64,000 nucleotides of DNA from Takakia lepidozioides (taxonomy: Eukaryota; Streptophyta; Takakiopsida; Takakiales; Takakiaceae). The stretch covers positions 34,887,053 to 34,951,052 of the forward strand of contig CM060732.1 in NCBI GenBank assembly GCA_030704615.1, given 5' to 3'. The notes beneath the pieces were generated by a model that saw only the letters and a program-made list of their open reading frames with translations, made no database searches and was not told the origin of the DNA. A program made the translations under genes and the position numbers. Positions 10,976 through 23,600 of this stretch are shown here, one piece after another. Position 1 is the stretch's first letter. Every line of letters starts with the position of its first letter.

Positions 10976-11978
10976 CTAGGCATTACCTCCTCCTTCCCGT
11001 CGACACAGACGTCCTCCTCATCTTCAAGGGAGCTCAACCAATTTTCCTCCGCTGCTCGGATGGTTCTGCTGAGCTGTCCGGACTGGGCGAAACTGTAGAA
11101 AAAATGGAAGAAGTCAGGATCGTCCACTGGTGGGCACACCGATGGGAGAAGCCCAAATGCTATCAGGCGCAATGTGCCAGGACAGACTCCACTTTCGACT
11201 GGACTTCGTCCACGTGAACCCTCGACTGATTAGGCAAGACAATGTCGACGAGAGATGAGACACCTCCTAGACCTGCGAATTCATCATTCCGAATGATGTC
11301 TGCAGACGGCTCAACAGACTGGCTCTCACTCAAAGTACTGATGGTCTGCGTCTGCTGCGTAGACCGTCTCCCTGGCACAGCCCGTGACACTTCCCGACTG
11401 CCTTGGGGACGAGTCTGTTGTTGAGATTTTTCCCTCGCCTTCCGAGTAGACCTTGCAGCCTTTTCTCTTTCCTTCTTCTGGGCCCCATCACTAAGTTTCC
11501 TTTTTCTGGGAGCCACAGGCGATGGTGATGTCAGGTCATGCACATCTTGCATTGAAACAGTAGAACCCACCCCATACCGTGCGCGCACCTCTGCCAAAGT
11601 GCGGGCCTTTGGGTTTGCGCCATGGAGTCTGGCGGTGGCCGCATTCACCACCCTCATTGAACTTTGAACTGGTCACGGCTTGAAGCCAGGTGGGATATAA
11701 CGTTTTTTTTTGCAACCCATGTCAACACAATGGCGGTTTAGCTTCACTTTGTCCTTAATAATTTCACTACAGAAGGGACAGTGGAGCTTATTCTTCTGCC
11801 AGTTGGAGTCTGCAGGCTTGATTGCACAGAGGTCTAAGAATGCTTCGACTATTTTTGCATCATACTCCTTAGGTAAGTACCAGTACCTTTGTTCCTTTAG
11901 CCTGGACTTGTGCATGAAATGCAACCAGTCTGCTCCACCCTTTGCACAAGCATCCTCCATGGCTGCAGAATCAGACAA
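10975..11978 (-). pseudogene. MULE gene 1, copy 2 (5' part, inverted)
   Basis: It repeats copy 1 in order: MEDACAKGGADW at the start, the CPFC...H....C cluster near 11790-11720, EVRARYGVG near 11580, the PRKRKLSDGAQ basic stretch near 11490, and CPPVDDPDFFHFFY near 11120. A TGA at about 11673 replaces the Trp codon seen after FKP in copy 1. The frame then changes again near 11165. The exon encoding the large middle domain is absent. The close match between independently broken copies supports a real ancestral gene. Confidence 0.68.
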
Positions 11979-11989
11979 GAGATGCAGCG

Positions 11990-12330
11990 GCTATGAGCGA
12001 TACACAGACTAAGAATAAGAAAGCAGAGAAGAGCGGAAAAGAGAATGGAAAGAAACCAAAGCACAAAGCACAAAGAGGAAAGCTCACCAGACGTGTTGCG
12101 GAGCGATGGTTGTTGCGATGATTCGGTGCTCACGCGACTGTCCGCGCCTCGAAAAGCTAACATGAACAAAGGAAAGCGAGCTCGCACAAATGGGAGGTGG
12201 ACGGGCCCCAAACGAAACAGTGCGAAAGAAGTCCAGCGGGAAGTGGAGAACAGGTATAACCCTGCATGCGCGGAGTGACGTGGCGAGATTTCACTGGCGC
12301 CTTTTTTTTGCCGCCATCGCATTAAATAGT
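11990..12330 (-). other. Non-coding 5' region of MULE gene 1, copy 2
   Basis: The block CAGTGAAATCTCGCCACG (read on the minus strand near 12270-12300) matches GCCTGTGAAATCGCGCCACG at 1137 upstream of gene 1 copy 1. This is the shared upstream or 5' untranslated region of the gene. Confidence 0.4.
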
Positions 12331-12349
12331 TGCAGACCCCTTACACGTG

Positions 12350-13500
12350 CTGGCGGTATGCCACTGCACGGACAGTCCAGCAGACGGTTGAGTGGGACTA
12401 TCGTCAGTCTGCCGTCGTCGCATTCATTAAGTCCAGCAGACTTACTCCTGATGACAAAGACGGCCGAGCAAACCCAGTTTCCTCGACAACAGACTCATAT
12501 GCCACCGCAAGGACAGATTGACGACTGAGGTTAAGCGGACTAACGAAGAGACTAAGGCGAGTGCGGAGTCTGATGACGTGCCGCAACGTGACTGGGCCTC
12601 CTTACCGCCGTCACTGCATTTATTGCATCCAACAGACTCAAACCTAATGACATAACGGCCGAACAGACCCACTGTAAACAAACTTGCGCAACAACAGACT
12701 CATATGCCACTGCACGGACAGTCCAGCAGACGGAAGGTTCAACAGACTGACGAAGAGACTGGCGTAGAGTTGCGCAACAACAAACTCATATGCCACTACA
12801 CGGACAGTCCAACAGATGGAAGGTTCAACAGACTGACGAAGAGACTGGCGCAGAGTAGTTTGCGCGACAACAGACTGATTTCTAACAAACTAATATCCAA
12901 AAAGACAAAGTATCTCATAGGCGGCCGGGTGATACGGGAGTAAACTGTAAACCGTACTTTTTGTCCGAGTTCGGACGCGGCGCGAGATCACTGGCGCCCC
13001 TTCCCGCCGTCGTTGCATTAATAGGTCCAGCAGATTTACACGTGATCATAATGACGGCTCAACAGACCCAGCGCAAACAGACTTGTGCCACAGTAGACTG
13101 ACTTTGTGACAGTCCAGCTGACTGATATCAGAAGAGACGGACAGACCAGCAGTCCGACGGCTCAGCAGACTCACGGCAATGCGGATAATTAAAAGGTAGT
13201 AGTTAAACGGACTCATATCCGAAGAGACGGACTTCCAGTTGACCGACAGTTCAATAGACTGACGAGAGAAGAGACTTTGGGGATAAGACGGGAGAAGACA
13301 CTTCGGAATTCGGCATGCAGTGACGGCCCAGTAGTCCAATGAAGAACAGACTCGCGCCACACCAGACTTGTATCCTTACAAACCAACAGTCCAGCAGACC
13401 AGACTGATATCCCATTAGAACCATGCTTGGCGTCGCCGTCATGCCGTGGTTGCATTTCATCCGTCCAGCAGACTTGCATATGCCCATACTCATGGCACAA
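12350..13500. repeat. Subterminal array of CAACAGACT/CAGCAGACT motifs, right copy
   Basis: CAGCAGACT, CAACAGACT and AAGAGACGGACT recur throughout. The array is the inverted counterpart of 490-1050 but about twice as long. No supported coding frame is present. Confidence 0.62.
12684..12855. repeat. Two tandem 86-bp units within the array
   Basis: 12684-12769 and 12770-12855 are near-identical. Each starts TTGCGCAACAACA and ends GAAGAGACTGGCG followed by TAGAG or CAGAG. Part of the unit also occurs at about 12355-12395, so the array grew by local duplication. Confidence 0.75.
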
Positions 13501-13669
13501 CACACTGCTTAGAGAAAGTACGGACAAAAACACAGTCGAAGAGACTGTTGATCCACGCGCATTTGCAGTCGTAAGGACCTCGAACATCCACAAGCAACGT
13601 GAATCCACATCTCTTAGGCTACGTCTTCTTTCCCATTGTCCAGTTTTCAAGGAGACGGTAGTGGTTGAG

Positions 13670-13880
13670 ATGTGATGTTTCAAGAGGTGCATCTGGATGT
13701 TTGAGGACCTTCGGACTGGATCCTGTTCTGTTCACACTCTCCGCAGTTCCTAGACATGTGGTGGCAGAAGACATCCTCCCCAGAACAATCTCATCGGTGG
13801 ACATAAATTCTGCAATGTATACACGCCCCCACGTGCATATGCTTCCGCGATTTCCGCTATCGTGTTACCAATAGTTTCCT
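13670..13880. repeat. Right arm of the inverted duplication (partner of 150-430)
   Basis: Read on the minus strand, this segment contains CGGAAGCATATGCACGTGGGGG and TCCGAAGGTCCTCAAACATC. These correspond to 176-205 and 397-420. Similarity fades beyond about 13880, which is a candidate outer boundary of the second MULE copy. Confidence 0.5.
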
Positions 13881-14199
13881 GCTCCATACGAAGGAGCTCG
13901 GACTCGGACACATATCACAAACCGTAAACGCATTCAATTTTTTCACATATCGTCGAAAAAAATAAGCACGTCAGCACAAAATGAAGGCGAAAATAGTTGA
14001 AGCATATGCACGATGGTGGCTGTAGAGCCCCGCCAGCCCTCTCATGTTCAGGCACACCCTTCATCGTCATTAAAATCGTCATAAACAAGAAGAACAGCCG
14101 CATGCGTGCAAAGTCGCCTCCGCAACATTGGACAACAAAGAGCCGCAAGAACGAGACAACGAGAACGAGTGGGCGAGTTCGTGACAGGATGTTACGATC

Positions 14200-14600
14200 T
14201 TCCATGCCCTAAACATGGATGGCGCGGATGGGTTTCTCAGAATGGACGATCCAGATCCTTCGGCCGGCGCGGACTGACAGACTGGCAGACTGGGGGGCAG
14301 CAGACGGGCACAACGGACTGTTGGGTGGACTTGCGGGGACTGGCACAGCGGACTGGCGTGCACAGTAGACTGGCCGGCAGACTGGTGGTTTGGCGGACTG
14401 AGGGGAACTGGGCTCACGGGCAGCGGACTGGCCGCGCCGGACTGGGGGCGCGGCAATAGCTGGGCGACCGTGCGCAACGGCGGGCGGGGGGGGGGTTCCG
14501 GGTGGGGGGAGCCGAGGTCCGTGCGTGGGGCCCGCCGGTCAGCTCGCGCGTGCGCCATAACGTCCCAATTATTGTAAAATGAGAGGCAAATATGGCCCGG
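14200..14600. mobile_element. Solo MULE terminus (third copy)
   Basis: 14215-14480 matches the reverse complement of 9720-9940, including TTTCTCAGAATGGACGATCC. 14540-14592 matches the terminal repeat ending AAAATGAGAGGC. Only the terminal part is present, so this is a truncated or non-autonomous relative. Confidence 0.7.
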
Positions 14601-14738
14601 TGCCAAATATATGTGCTCGGTAAAAAGATGGTGTGTGACAAAGTAGTCTGTCAGACGTGTTACACTTGGATGGAATTCGGTGATGGAAGATCTTCCGAAG
14701 CGTTGGACGAGCCTGCTAGCTGAGCCTATCTGCAAAAG

Positions 14739-15480
14739 GTGCTCGGCTGGTTTGGTTACTATCTTGACTCAAAACCCAAAGCCCTGTTTGTAGTTTCCAT
14801 AGACAGAGCTGCAATCCATGGCACTGCCTTCTCTGTTGGCAAAAATGGTACCCTGGTCTCACCAGTGTCTGTGAGTATTCCTACATCCATCGTTTGCTTT
14901 CAAACCAGAGTTATCTGTAGGCTCACTGGCAATCCAAACCCGATGCCTCCTTTGGAGTTGCAGCAATATAAGAATTTCTTCTGGTGGTTTTTAACTGCCC
15001 CCCTTAAGCTGTTGCAGTTTGACCCAGACGAGTGACTATGGATGAACAAGAGCCATGATCATTTCTTCAAGTATTCTGTCAAACTCGGGTATAAGCTGAT
15101 GATGCCAAAGTGTGGTTTTGACCGTAAATAGACTTTCTTGGAAGCCAATATGGGCTGATGTTTGGAAAAAGCATAGGACTTCAAAGGTGACAGCCTTCTT
15201 GTGGAAGGTAGTTAACAGGATCCTGCCAGTGGCTGCACACCTCTTAGACACACCTGCTCATTGTGTCTCATGCAATCTTAATGCTGCTGAAGACATGGAA
15301 CACTGCTTGATCCTTTGTCCGTTTGCTAGAGCTGTGTGGAACAAGACCCTTCTCTTGTACTCTTTTTGGTCATCTGATCTGAATTCCTCCCCCTTTGTTT
15401 TATTACTTAATGCCAAGAACGGCAGAATTCATTCTTCCTGTCCAGTTTGGGAATCTCTAAGAAGGATAATCCTTTGGTAG
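14739..15480 (+). pseudogene. LINE fragment with reverse-transcriptase zinc-binding domain (zf-RVT)
   Basis: The open stretch 15112-15480 reads WADVWKKHRTSKVTAFLWKV, followed by CVSCN and a HC...C pattern. This is the usual layout of the zinc-binding domain found after plant LINE reverse transcriptases. The part 14739-15035 belongs to the same element, but stops and a frame change separate the two. Another fragment of this family lies on the minus strand at 37165-37398 (LLQFDPVEWIWMNKKHDHFF). Confidence 0.7.
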
Positions 15481-15779
15481 ATATAAAAAATGAGATGTGC
15501 AGTGTTGTTTCAGGGGGTGAGGCCCTGCTTGCAGAGAGTACTATACCTGGCTCACTCAAATTTTAGGTCTGAAGCTCGCAAAGCGCGGTCTGTTCTTGTT
15601 TCAGCTCTTTCCAGGTGTAGTAGCTCTACGCGAACCCAACTGCTTACCTCCTTCGACAAATCATGGGGAAATGACCTCGTTTTCTGCAGACGGATTGTGT
15701 GGGAAAACTCTGTCCCTGCCTGTTGGCAGCTCAACCAGCACCAAGCAAACTTCTTCAGACACTCCGTCTACAGTCATCC

Positions 15780-16240
15780 CTGTTGTAGGTCCAACCTGAC
15801 CTCCCGATGCCAACATACACAAAAATGTAGATGCGTGTCATCCCGGCACCATCTCCTCGTCCGTCTCACCATGCCATCGAGCTCCAGTGTCATCCTGCTG
15901 GCTCGTGCATGGATTGCGACTCAATCCATCCGCATTCTGATTGACCAAACCCGGTCGATGCACAACCTGAAAGTCATACTCCTGGAGTATGAGTGCTCAC
16001 CGTGCAAGCTTCCCCGTAAACTTGTCTGACTCCATCAACCACTTGAGTGGCTGGTGATCCGTGACAAGGGTGAAAAGATTGTCGTATAGATAGCACCTGA
16101 AGTGTGCCACGGCCCACACTGCAGCTAAGCACTCTCCCTCATATGAGCTGTACTTAACCTCTGCAACGTTGTTCGAGCGACTAGCATAAGCCACTACAAA
16201 CTCTCTTCCCTCAGCTGAAGAAGCTGAAGTAAACTGGAGG
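15780..16240 (-). pseudogene. Ty3-type retrotransposon RNase H fragment
   Basis: The minus-strand reading has AYASRSNNVAEVKYSSYEGE, then CLAAVWAVAHFRCYLY and LVTDHQPLKWLM. These are hallmarks of Ty3/gypsy RNase H. A short downstream tail reads RPGLVNQNADGLSR. No reverse transcriptase, integrase or LTR is visible nearby, so this is an isolated fragment. Confidence 0.8.
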
Positions 16241-16319
16241 CACAGGCGTAGCGGACCTAGGAAAGGGAAATATAAGACACAGCTTACCTTTGAGGCTCCT
16301 AAGAGGAAAAGAGGTAGTA

Positions 16320-16650
16320 TGTAGTTTGTTTTTCTGCTCCATCTCTTTCCCTTCTTGCTTAGGTGTTAAAAAGGCCTGGCCCTATAACATCCTTCTGCAT
16401 TGTTAGGAAATTTAATTCTGGCTCTCTCTCCTTCCCTTCCTTCCCCTAGGCTTAGTTAGAGAGCAATCTCGGTGGCTCTTTATCTCTGCTTTGTCCCTTC
16501 TCTCTTTGTCATCTAAACTATGGGCTCGGAATGGCACCTCATTAATCCGCCTCATGGCATCTTGTAAGGTTATTTTTTCCTTACCTTATTAATAAAATTC
16601 TAAGGGCTACAATCCCCCTGTTAAAAAAATAAAAAAATAAAAAATAGTCT
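16320..16650 (+). repeat. LINE 3' end with A-rich tail
   Basis: A T/C-rich 3' region ends in AATAAAATTCTAAGGGCTAC and then an A-rich tail (16619-16648). Similar ends occur at 32530-32720 and 60840-61188. It may be the 3' end of the element at 14739, split by the Ty3 fragment. Confidence 0.5.
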
Positions 16651-16790
16651 ATGTACAATACCAGTCTTGGAAGGGAGAGGTCAAGGAAAGTGATACGCTG
16701 TTCATCTGTCTGAAATCTCAGGTTATTTCTATGTGCAATAGCCAAATCTGTCACTTCATACCATAATTTATGCAAGCCAAGCTGCAGATT

Positions 16791-17154
16791 GAGTCACACA
16801 TGTGCTGCAACTTTCAGACATGTTAGCATGTGCTACCGTTATCTCAGTATTGTTATTTCACCTGATTTATACTCCATACAAATTGCAGATAAGTTTTGCG
16901 ATTGAACACTATTCCATGCTCTACCCAATATCACCTACTCACCTGATTTATACTGGCGACGAAATGGCGACATGTTGACCAGTTGAGTCACACGTGCTGC
17001 AACTTTCTAGCATGTGCCAATGTTATTTCACCTAATTTATACTCCATACAAATTGCAGATAAGTTCTGCGATTGAACACTATTCCATGCTCTACCCAGTA
17101 TCACCTTCTCACCTGATTTATGCTGGCGACGAAATGGCGACATGTTGACCAGTT
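16791..17154. repeat. Tandem duplication, units of about 190 and 171 bp
   Basis: Each unit has GAGTCACACRTGTGCTGCAAC, CATACAAATTGCAGATAAGT, then CGAAATGGCGACATGTTGACC. The first unit runs about 16791-16983 and the second about 16984-17154. They differ by small indels. No gene is seen here. Confidence 0.75.
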
Positions 17155-17329
17155 AGAACATATCTGTATCTCTATGCAGAGGGGAAATACTGTTAGTATT
17201 GAAAATGTGCATTGTCTATCTTTGGATCCACTTATATCTCAGCTTATTGCAGCTCATCTCAAATTATTTATTTCAAAATCAGTCCCACTATGGACTGGAC
17301 CCCTCACAAAGATGACGTCTGCCTGTTCT

Positions 17330-17405
17330 CTCTTGTTCTACACAAAACTGGGTGAGGGGTGTATGGCCACAAGGCTACAACAAACAAGTGTCATGAGTAC
17401 ATTTT
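17330..17405 (+). repeat. LINE 3'-end scrap
   Basis: AAACTGGGTGAGGGGTGTAT, then GGCCACAAGGCTACAACAAAC and an ATGAGTACA end, is a diverged copy of the end of the LINE reading frame seen at 22102-22050 on the minus strand (VPAQTGRGVNGHKATANNVL). Other scraps of the same end lie at 18310-18370 (-), 20398-20455 (-) and 31465-31520 (+). Confidence 0.6.
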
Positions 17406-17663
17406 ATCTCAGCTTAGCTGAACTCAAAATGGTACACAACCCAACCATCATTCCATAAGGTCATCAGTCTCCTAAAAACTATGAACATCACACCAACTAT
17501 CATATTCTCTCTACATGTACATCCATAGCTTCTAAAATCAAGTTTGCACAGACTAGGTCAAATAACATAACGAGCAATTGACCATGAACATGACAATGTT
17601 AGTCCAAAATTTTCCTGATGAAGCTCCATGTGAAGAGATGCCAAACCTCAACCACACAAAAGA

Positions 17664-20600
17664 TCAGGGAAAGATGATGGATCCACAGCATTGGTAGTAC
17701 CCATTTTGGTCATACACAAAGCGCTGTGACAAATGAGCCTCTGTAATTTGATAGTTCCCCCAGTCCCAAGATCCATATGTGGCCACTATTTCACTTGCGT
17801 CAAATGGCACTCGCCTGCCGGATCGGCCCCTTCTCCTGTACAATGGCACATTTGTCACAGGTTTGTTTCCTATTACATGAGGCAAATAGCTGTTACAGAG
17901 GATCTGGAGAGGGTACAATAGAAAACTGAAAAATGCATGAGCTTTAAATATACAAGTGACAGAACTGCATGTCATTCCTAAAACCTGGACATCCAACTGT
18001 CAATACAATGAGAGTGAAGAACATACATCTTGCGATGACTTGTGTTCATCAGCGTCGCATGCAACTGCATCACAACCCATGAGTAAGGCACAGGACCAGT
18101 AGCACGAATATATCTCCCACTTCCACAACCAGAAAGTACTATAAGAGAGGGAGGAAAAGAAAGGATGTCTACCAGCCAGCAATTTATGGAGCATACAGCT
18201 CTACCCACATCTCGTTGAGGAGCCGAACTGTCCACCCACGGTGGTTGCTCACTGGATAGCTAGAATACTGGTTGGGTACAATGATGTAAGAGCTGAGGGC
18301 CTGTTGGGGAGAGAGAGAGAATGTACTCATAAGACGTTGGTTGCCATAGACCCTGTGCCCAGTTTGGGCGGGATGGGGGGAACAAAGAATGTACTGATAA
18401 GATGTGTGTGAAAAGAGAAAGAAAAGAAATTTATAATATCCACAGGTAGCCCATAACAAACATAACCAACAAAGGAACAAGGGCTCTGACCCTCACCTTC
18501 AAACTCTGTGTCTGGTCTTTCTCAAGCACAAGCCCTGCTTCCACAAATGCATCAATCAATACCTCTGGTAACAGTGTTAAGGGACCATGGGTAAGAGTCT
18601 TAAGTATCCCCAACGTTGGACCTTGTCTTCTGCAAAGAGATGGATCACGAGACATCATCATTCTTGCATCAAGATAAATACACATGGCAAAGTAATTGGC
18701 ATCCAAACTCAGTGTGTCTAATGACTACATGTGCCTGTGAACAAATCGTAAGTGGGATACGGCAGGCAGCTACTAGGCGGGCTCCCTGGTCAGCTTCTTC
18801 CACATTTGCGTACAAAACATGAGCTTTTGTAGGATTACCTCGCAGACAGTCCTGGCCCCCAGTCATAACCACCAACACAAATGAGATGTTAAACGCTATC
18901 CATGATTTGACCACACTATCAGCTACAGCGACTGTACTGCCCAACAGGGATAACTGAAAGTGCAAAAAGTTGGGCACCATCGTATCATAAATCATTATCA
19001 TGTAGGATGGACTAACACCTTGGGCATGTGCCAATGCAGCTCACTTACCACACCTCTGAGATTGACTGCAATAGAGCGGCGTTCCAATGCTTCATGCACA
19101 TGAGGCATGGCTCTCTGCACACTCAACCCAAATGTGGCAATGCCTTACGTTTAGACTTGGCACAAAATGTTTTTCTCTATATTCAAGAGCTCTTCCCTCC
19201 TTGATGTGTGTCTGATGTGTATACATCTGGTGAGAAAGAAAGGAGAAAAATTTATTAAATCACAGGAGGGACATGGACTTGTTGGGCTTTGTTTGCCATG
19301 GCCTTCGGAGGAGAGAAAATGAAATGAAATGGTACTTTATAACGTCGAAAGAAAGGAAGGACAGAGAAAGGCATCTATCATGCCTGCAGGAGAGAATTCT
19401 TATGATGAGTTTCTCCACTGGTTGTTATTGTGCTTCAGGCATATTGCAGCTTGATTTCATCGCTACTATAAACTCTGCTGGTTCCTAACCTATGGCTTTG
19501 GACTAGCTTCTAGCTAGGTTTGGCTTGGAAATGATATGGACTAGCCTGTGGGCATCTCAGGCTTGTGACTAAATGTTCTGGGGCTTCATCTTTGGAAGTG
19601 GTTGGCTTTACCACTTCCATGATTAGACTGCACATTGAGTATTTCTCCAATTGCTAACAACGTCGGGGTTGAATATTCTTGGTTTAGGAAGGTCCTGATC
19701 ATTTTTTGCTTTATAAGATTGGTCTCGGGTGTTTCTCTTTTTCCTCCGTAAAACCGAACAAAATAAACAACAGTAAAAGGGAGTGCTACAGAAACAAGAA
19801 GAAAGAAACTTAACAACTTCAACAGGAAGCGCAAACTGAAGGACCTATGGCACCAACAGAGAGTTCCACAGGACACTTATATTCACTTTTGAGAAAAAAA
19901 TTGAGCTTTTTAACACTCATAAATTAACAAGGCGTAAAGCGTGGTTCCAATCCAGAAGTTAATAGGGAAAGACCAAACCTCTGACAAACTGGTATATTCA
20001 TAGGTCAAGAGAAAGTGCCTTGTGAAAACAAGCTGCTAAGAGAGACGTTGTACTCTAAATCGTTTTCTGTAAACATTTGCTACAACAGACTCTCGAGAGC
20101 TGCCCTCTAACACAGATGTAACAAATGTGATGTGCGAATTGTTGGATTACAGTTACTACAACAATGAAGGGCAGTGAAACTAACAGAAAGAAAGAAAGAA
20201 ACTTACATGTCCACAGGGGCCCAGGGCCATGGGGCAAAGTAGAAAAGGAGAAAAAGCAATTAGAAGTACATCAAACGACGTCCAGAGACAAAGTGCCTCA
20301 TGCAGGTAAGCTCCAAGCTCCCATGTGCCAAAGCTGAAAGGTTTGCCAAAGACTGGGAGTCTCTAATAATATCTGCCTTGGACCTCGCAGTACGTAGGAC
20401 AGATTGTACTCATAAGACGTTGTTTGCCGTAGCCTTGTGGCCATTGACCCCGCGAGATGGCCTATGGTTCCGCCTCTGGTCTTGTGGGATCAAGGGAAAG
20501 ATGTGGAGAGTTGTCCACAACTTGTATGCTCACACCAAAAGCTGTGTCACTGTTAACGGACAGAAGTCCAACTTCTTTGACATAGACCAAGGTGTAGCTC

Positions 20601-23600
20601 AAGGATGTACTCTCTCCCCTCTGCTCTTCAATGTTTTCATCAATCAACTCCTCGAGGATGTGGAAAGTGAGGGATTTGGGTTAAGGGTGGGTGATACCAC
20701 CATACCAGCCCTTATGATGACTTCGCAGGCATAGGGGAGACTCCAACCAATCTCCAGGAGTTGATTGATTGCGCGAAGAGATACTTTGATCTTTGGGGGC
20801 TAGAGGCTAATGTCAGCAAATGTGCAGTGGTAGCATTCAACGACAGAGGAGAGGGAGGAAGTGATCTTAAGTGGCAGTGGGGTAGCCAAGAGATCCCGGT
20901 CCTCCCTTCCTACACTTACCTGGGCGTTGAGTTCTCCTCCAATTGTAATTGGGATGCACATATCCGGAAAGTTGTTCAAACTGGCAAGGGCAAAGCTCTG
21001 GGGCTCACTAAATTTTTCCACTGCAGAGGGGTCAACTCTGAGGTTAAGAAAACCATGCTTTGTAGACCTGCCTTGGAGTACAGATCTGCTATATGGGTTG
21101 ATAACTCCAACCAGGCTAAGTCTCTAGAATCCATTTAAGTGGGGGTGCTTAAGGAGTGTATGTCAGCATGCTCCAAAACAGCCAATGTGGCTGTTCGGGG
21201 TGAGTTTGGCATTCCGTCCTTAAGCTCCCGACGAGATGAATTCAAGGTCAGATGGTGGGGTCAGCTGCAACACATGCCCAACACCAGATATCCTAAATTA
21301 ATCGACTCTATATCTTGGAAACAGGACCGCCCTGTCAAACAGGCTAAGTCCTGGCAGAAGAGAGTAGAAGAGATCCTCAAGGACCTGGATCCGCAAGTCT
21401 TGACCCTGCTGGATAAATCTGACTTAGAGGCTGTAGTGTCCTCAGCCATGTCTGTTGCCATCAGATTGTCTGATGAAAATGAAGTTAGGCAGAAAACTTC
21501 CCTGAACTTGTTTCCAGTCTGTGACATGGGGGAGGACATCTTGGATGACCTCAAGGGTCTACCCACTCTTGGCACTAGACTGAAATTTAAACTCAGGGCA
21601 GGAAGCCTACCTTTGAACAGCAAACAGAAGCAGAGAGGAAAGGGAAGTGCAATTGCCCGTTGTGTGGGCAATCTGAAGACAGTATTCATTTTCTGATACA
21701 CTGTCCGGGGTTCTCTCACCAAAGAGACGCTCTTCTCAAATCTATTAAGGGAATTGTGCCTGTACCCCTGTTTACCAACTTTGAAAGTCTCGAGGCTGAG
21801 CCAAAAGCCCAGGCCCTCCTGAGGCCTAGTTTTTGGGCAAATCACACACAGCAGATTGATGCTTGTGTGAAGGGATTTCTAGAGGATATCTGGAAAACCC
21901 GGATTAATTCTTTATATGGAGGTAAGTCTTACTACCAACGTCAGCCCCTGACAGAGGTAGGTTCTGTCCCTTTTTGTTCCCGCTCAAACTGGGCTCCACA
22001 CTGTGTCATAAGCCTTTTTGACATCCAGGAAAAAGACATAAGTGGGACAGATTGTACTCATAAGACGTTGTTTGCCGTAGCCTTGTGGCCATTGACCCCG
22101 CGCCCAGTTTGAGCGGGAACAAAAGGGACAGAACCTACCTCTGTCAGGGGCTGACGTTGGTAGTAAGACTTACCTCCATATAAAGAATTAATCCGGGTTT
22201 TCCAGATATCCTCTAGAAATCCCTTCACACAAGCATCAATCTGCTGTGTGTGATTTGCCCAAAAACTAGGCCTCAGGAGGGCCTGGGCTTTTGGCTCAGC
22301 CTCGAGACTTTCAAAGTTGGTAAACAGGGGTACAGGCACAATTCCCTTAATAGATTTGAAGAGAGCGTCTCTTTGGTGAGAGAACCCCGGACAGTGTATC
22401 AGAAAATGAATACTGTCTTCAGATTGCCCACACAACGGGCAATTGCACTCTCCCTTTCCTCTCTGCTTCTGTTTGCTGTTCAAAGGTAGGCTTCCTGCCC
22501 TGAGTTTAAGTGGGACAGAGACAGAATAAGAAAGAAAATTTAACCTCCAGAGGGGGCCATGAGGGCCCATGGAAGAGGTAGAATAAACCAAGAAAGAAGG
22601 AAATTTGTTACATCAACAGGAGAGAGACTGCATAAAGCAATGGAAGAATTCACTGTGCTTATGAGTAGAGGACAGGAAACATCATACTTGTAAGCAATCA
22701 ATGGCAGCACGAACGCGGTCCTCATTCCAAAGCTTCAGCATGAGCACAGTTAGATGAAATGTAGCAGGCTTCACAAATATAGACTTATCAATACCCCTGT
22801 CTGGACACCCACACCACCCAGTTCAGCACTCTAACTGACTCATCAAACCTGTGAGCCATTCCTACGTATCTTCTACCTTAAGTGTAAACCTACCATGAAA
22901 ACAATCATATATTCAGCTAGTGCAACATACAAATCAGTTTGTTTGGGCTTTGCAAATCCATACCTCCAGATGATGCTTCCTTCCTTCCTTGCTTTATGTT
23001 AGTTTCCGATCTTGTTTCCACAGATGATGAAAGCCCTTTCTCCTCACCCTCGTCATCAGATGGAACTAATTCAACCAAAGCACTGTCCTCTTCATTGCAC
23101 AATGGACGGACTGATGCCAAAACAGACTCCTGAAAACTTGTGACAGACTCCACAAGCTTTGTGTGCAAAGCCAATGGTAACGAGATGAAGTGGGAGTATT
23201 GCAAACTGGGGCTTTTCACTGCCTGCATGTTATTTCCATGTGACAAACAAGTCTGGTCTTAGTATCCACTAAATGGTAAGTTGAAAAGAACTGAGAACCC
23301 ATATTGAAGTGATTATGGCCAGACCTCTATGTGGTTGACTATGCAACTGGTGGTAGCTAACTACTGACTCGGATTGAGTTTACCAAACATAGTAGCAAAC
23401 CTCCCCAGGTACATAGTTGCCACCAGGAATTCATGTTACACACATTGTCTATCTTTTCCCGACTAGTAAAAACCACGGTTGGTATAGAGTAGCCTGCAAA
23501 CCTTCTTCAACTGGAGATTTTTGAGGTGTCATATATGGGTGGTAATTTACCTCATCCAAAATTTGGCGGATTTGTTGAATGGCTGCTTCTGCAGCCTCCT

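Noticed and set aside
1-14600. A single giant palindrome from misassembly
   Set aside because: The two halves differ in length, carry different mutations (frame shift against stop in gene 1) and one has a large internal deletion, so they are separate diverged copies. Long reads would still be useful at the 9.56-kb junction.
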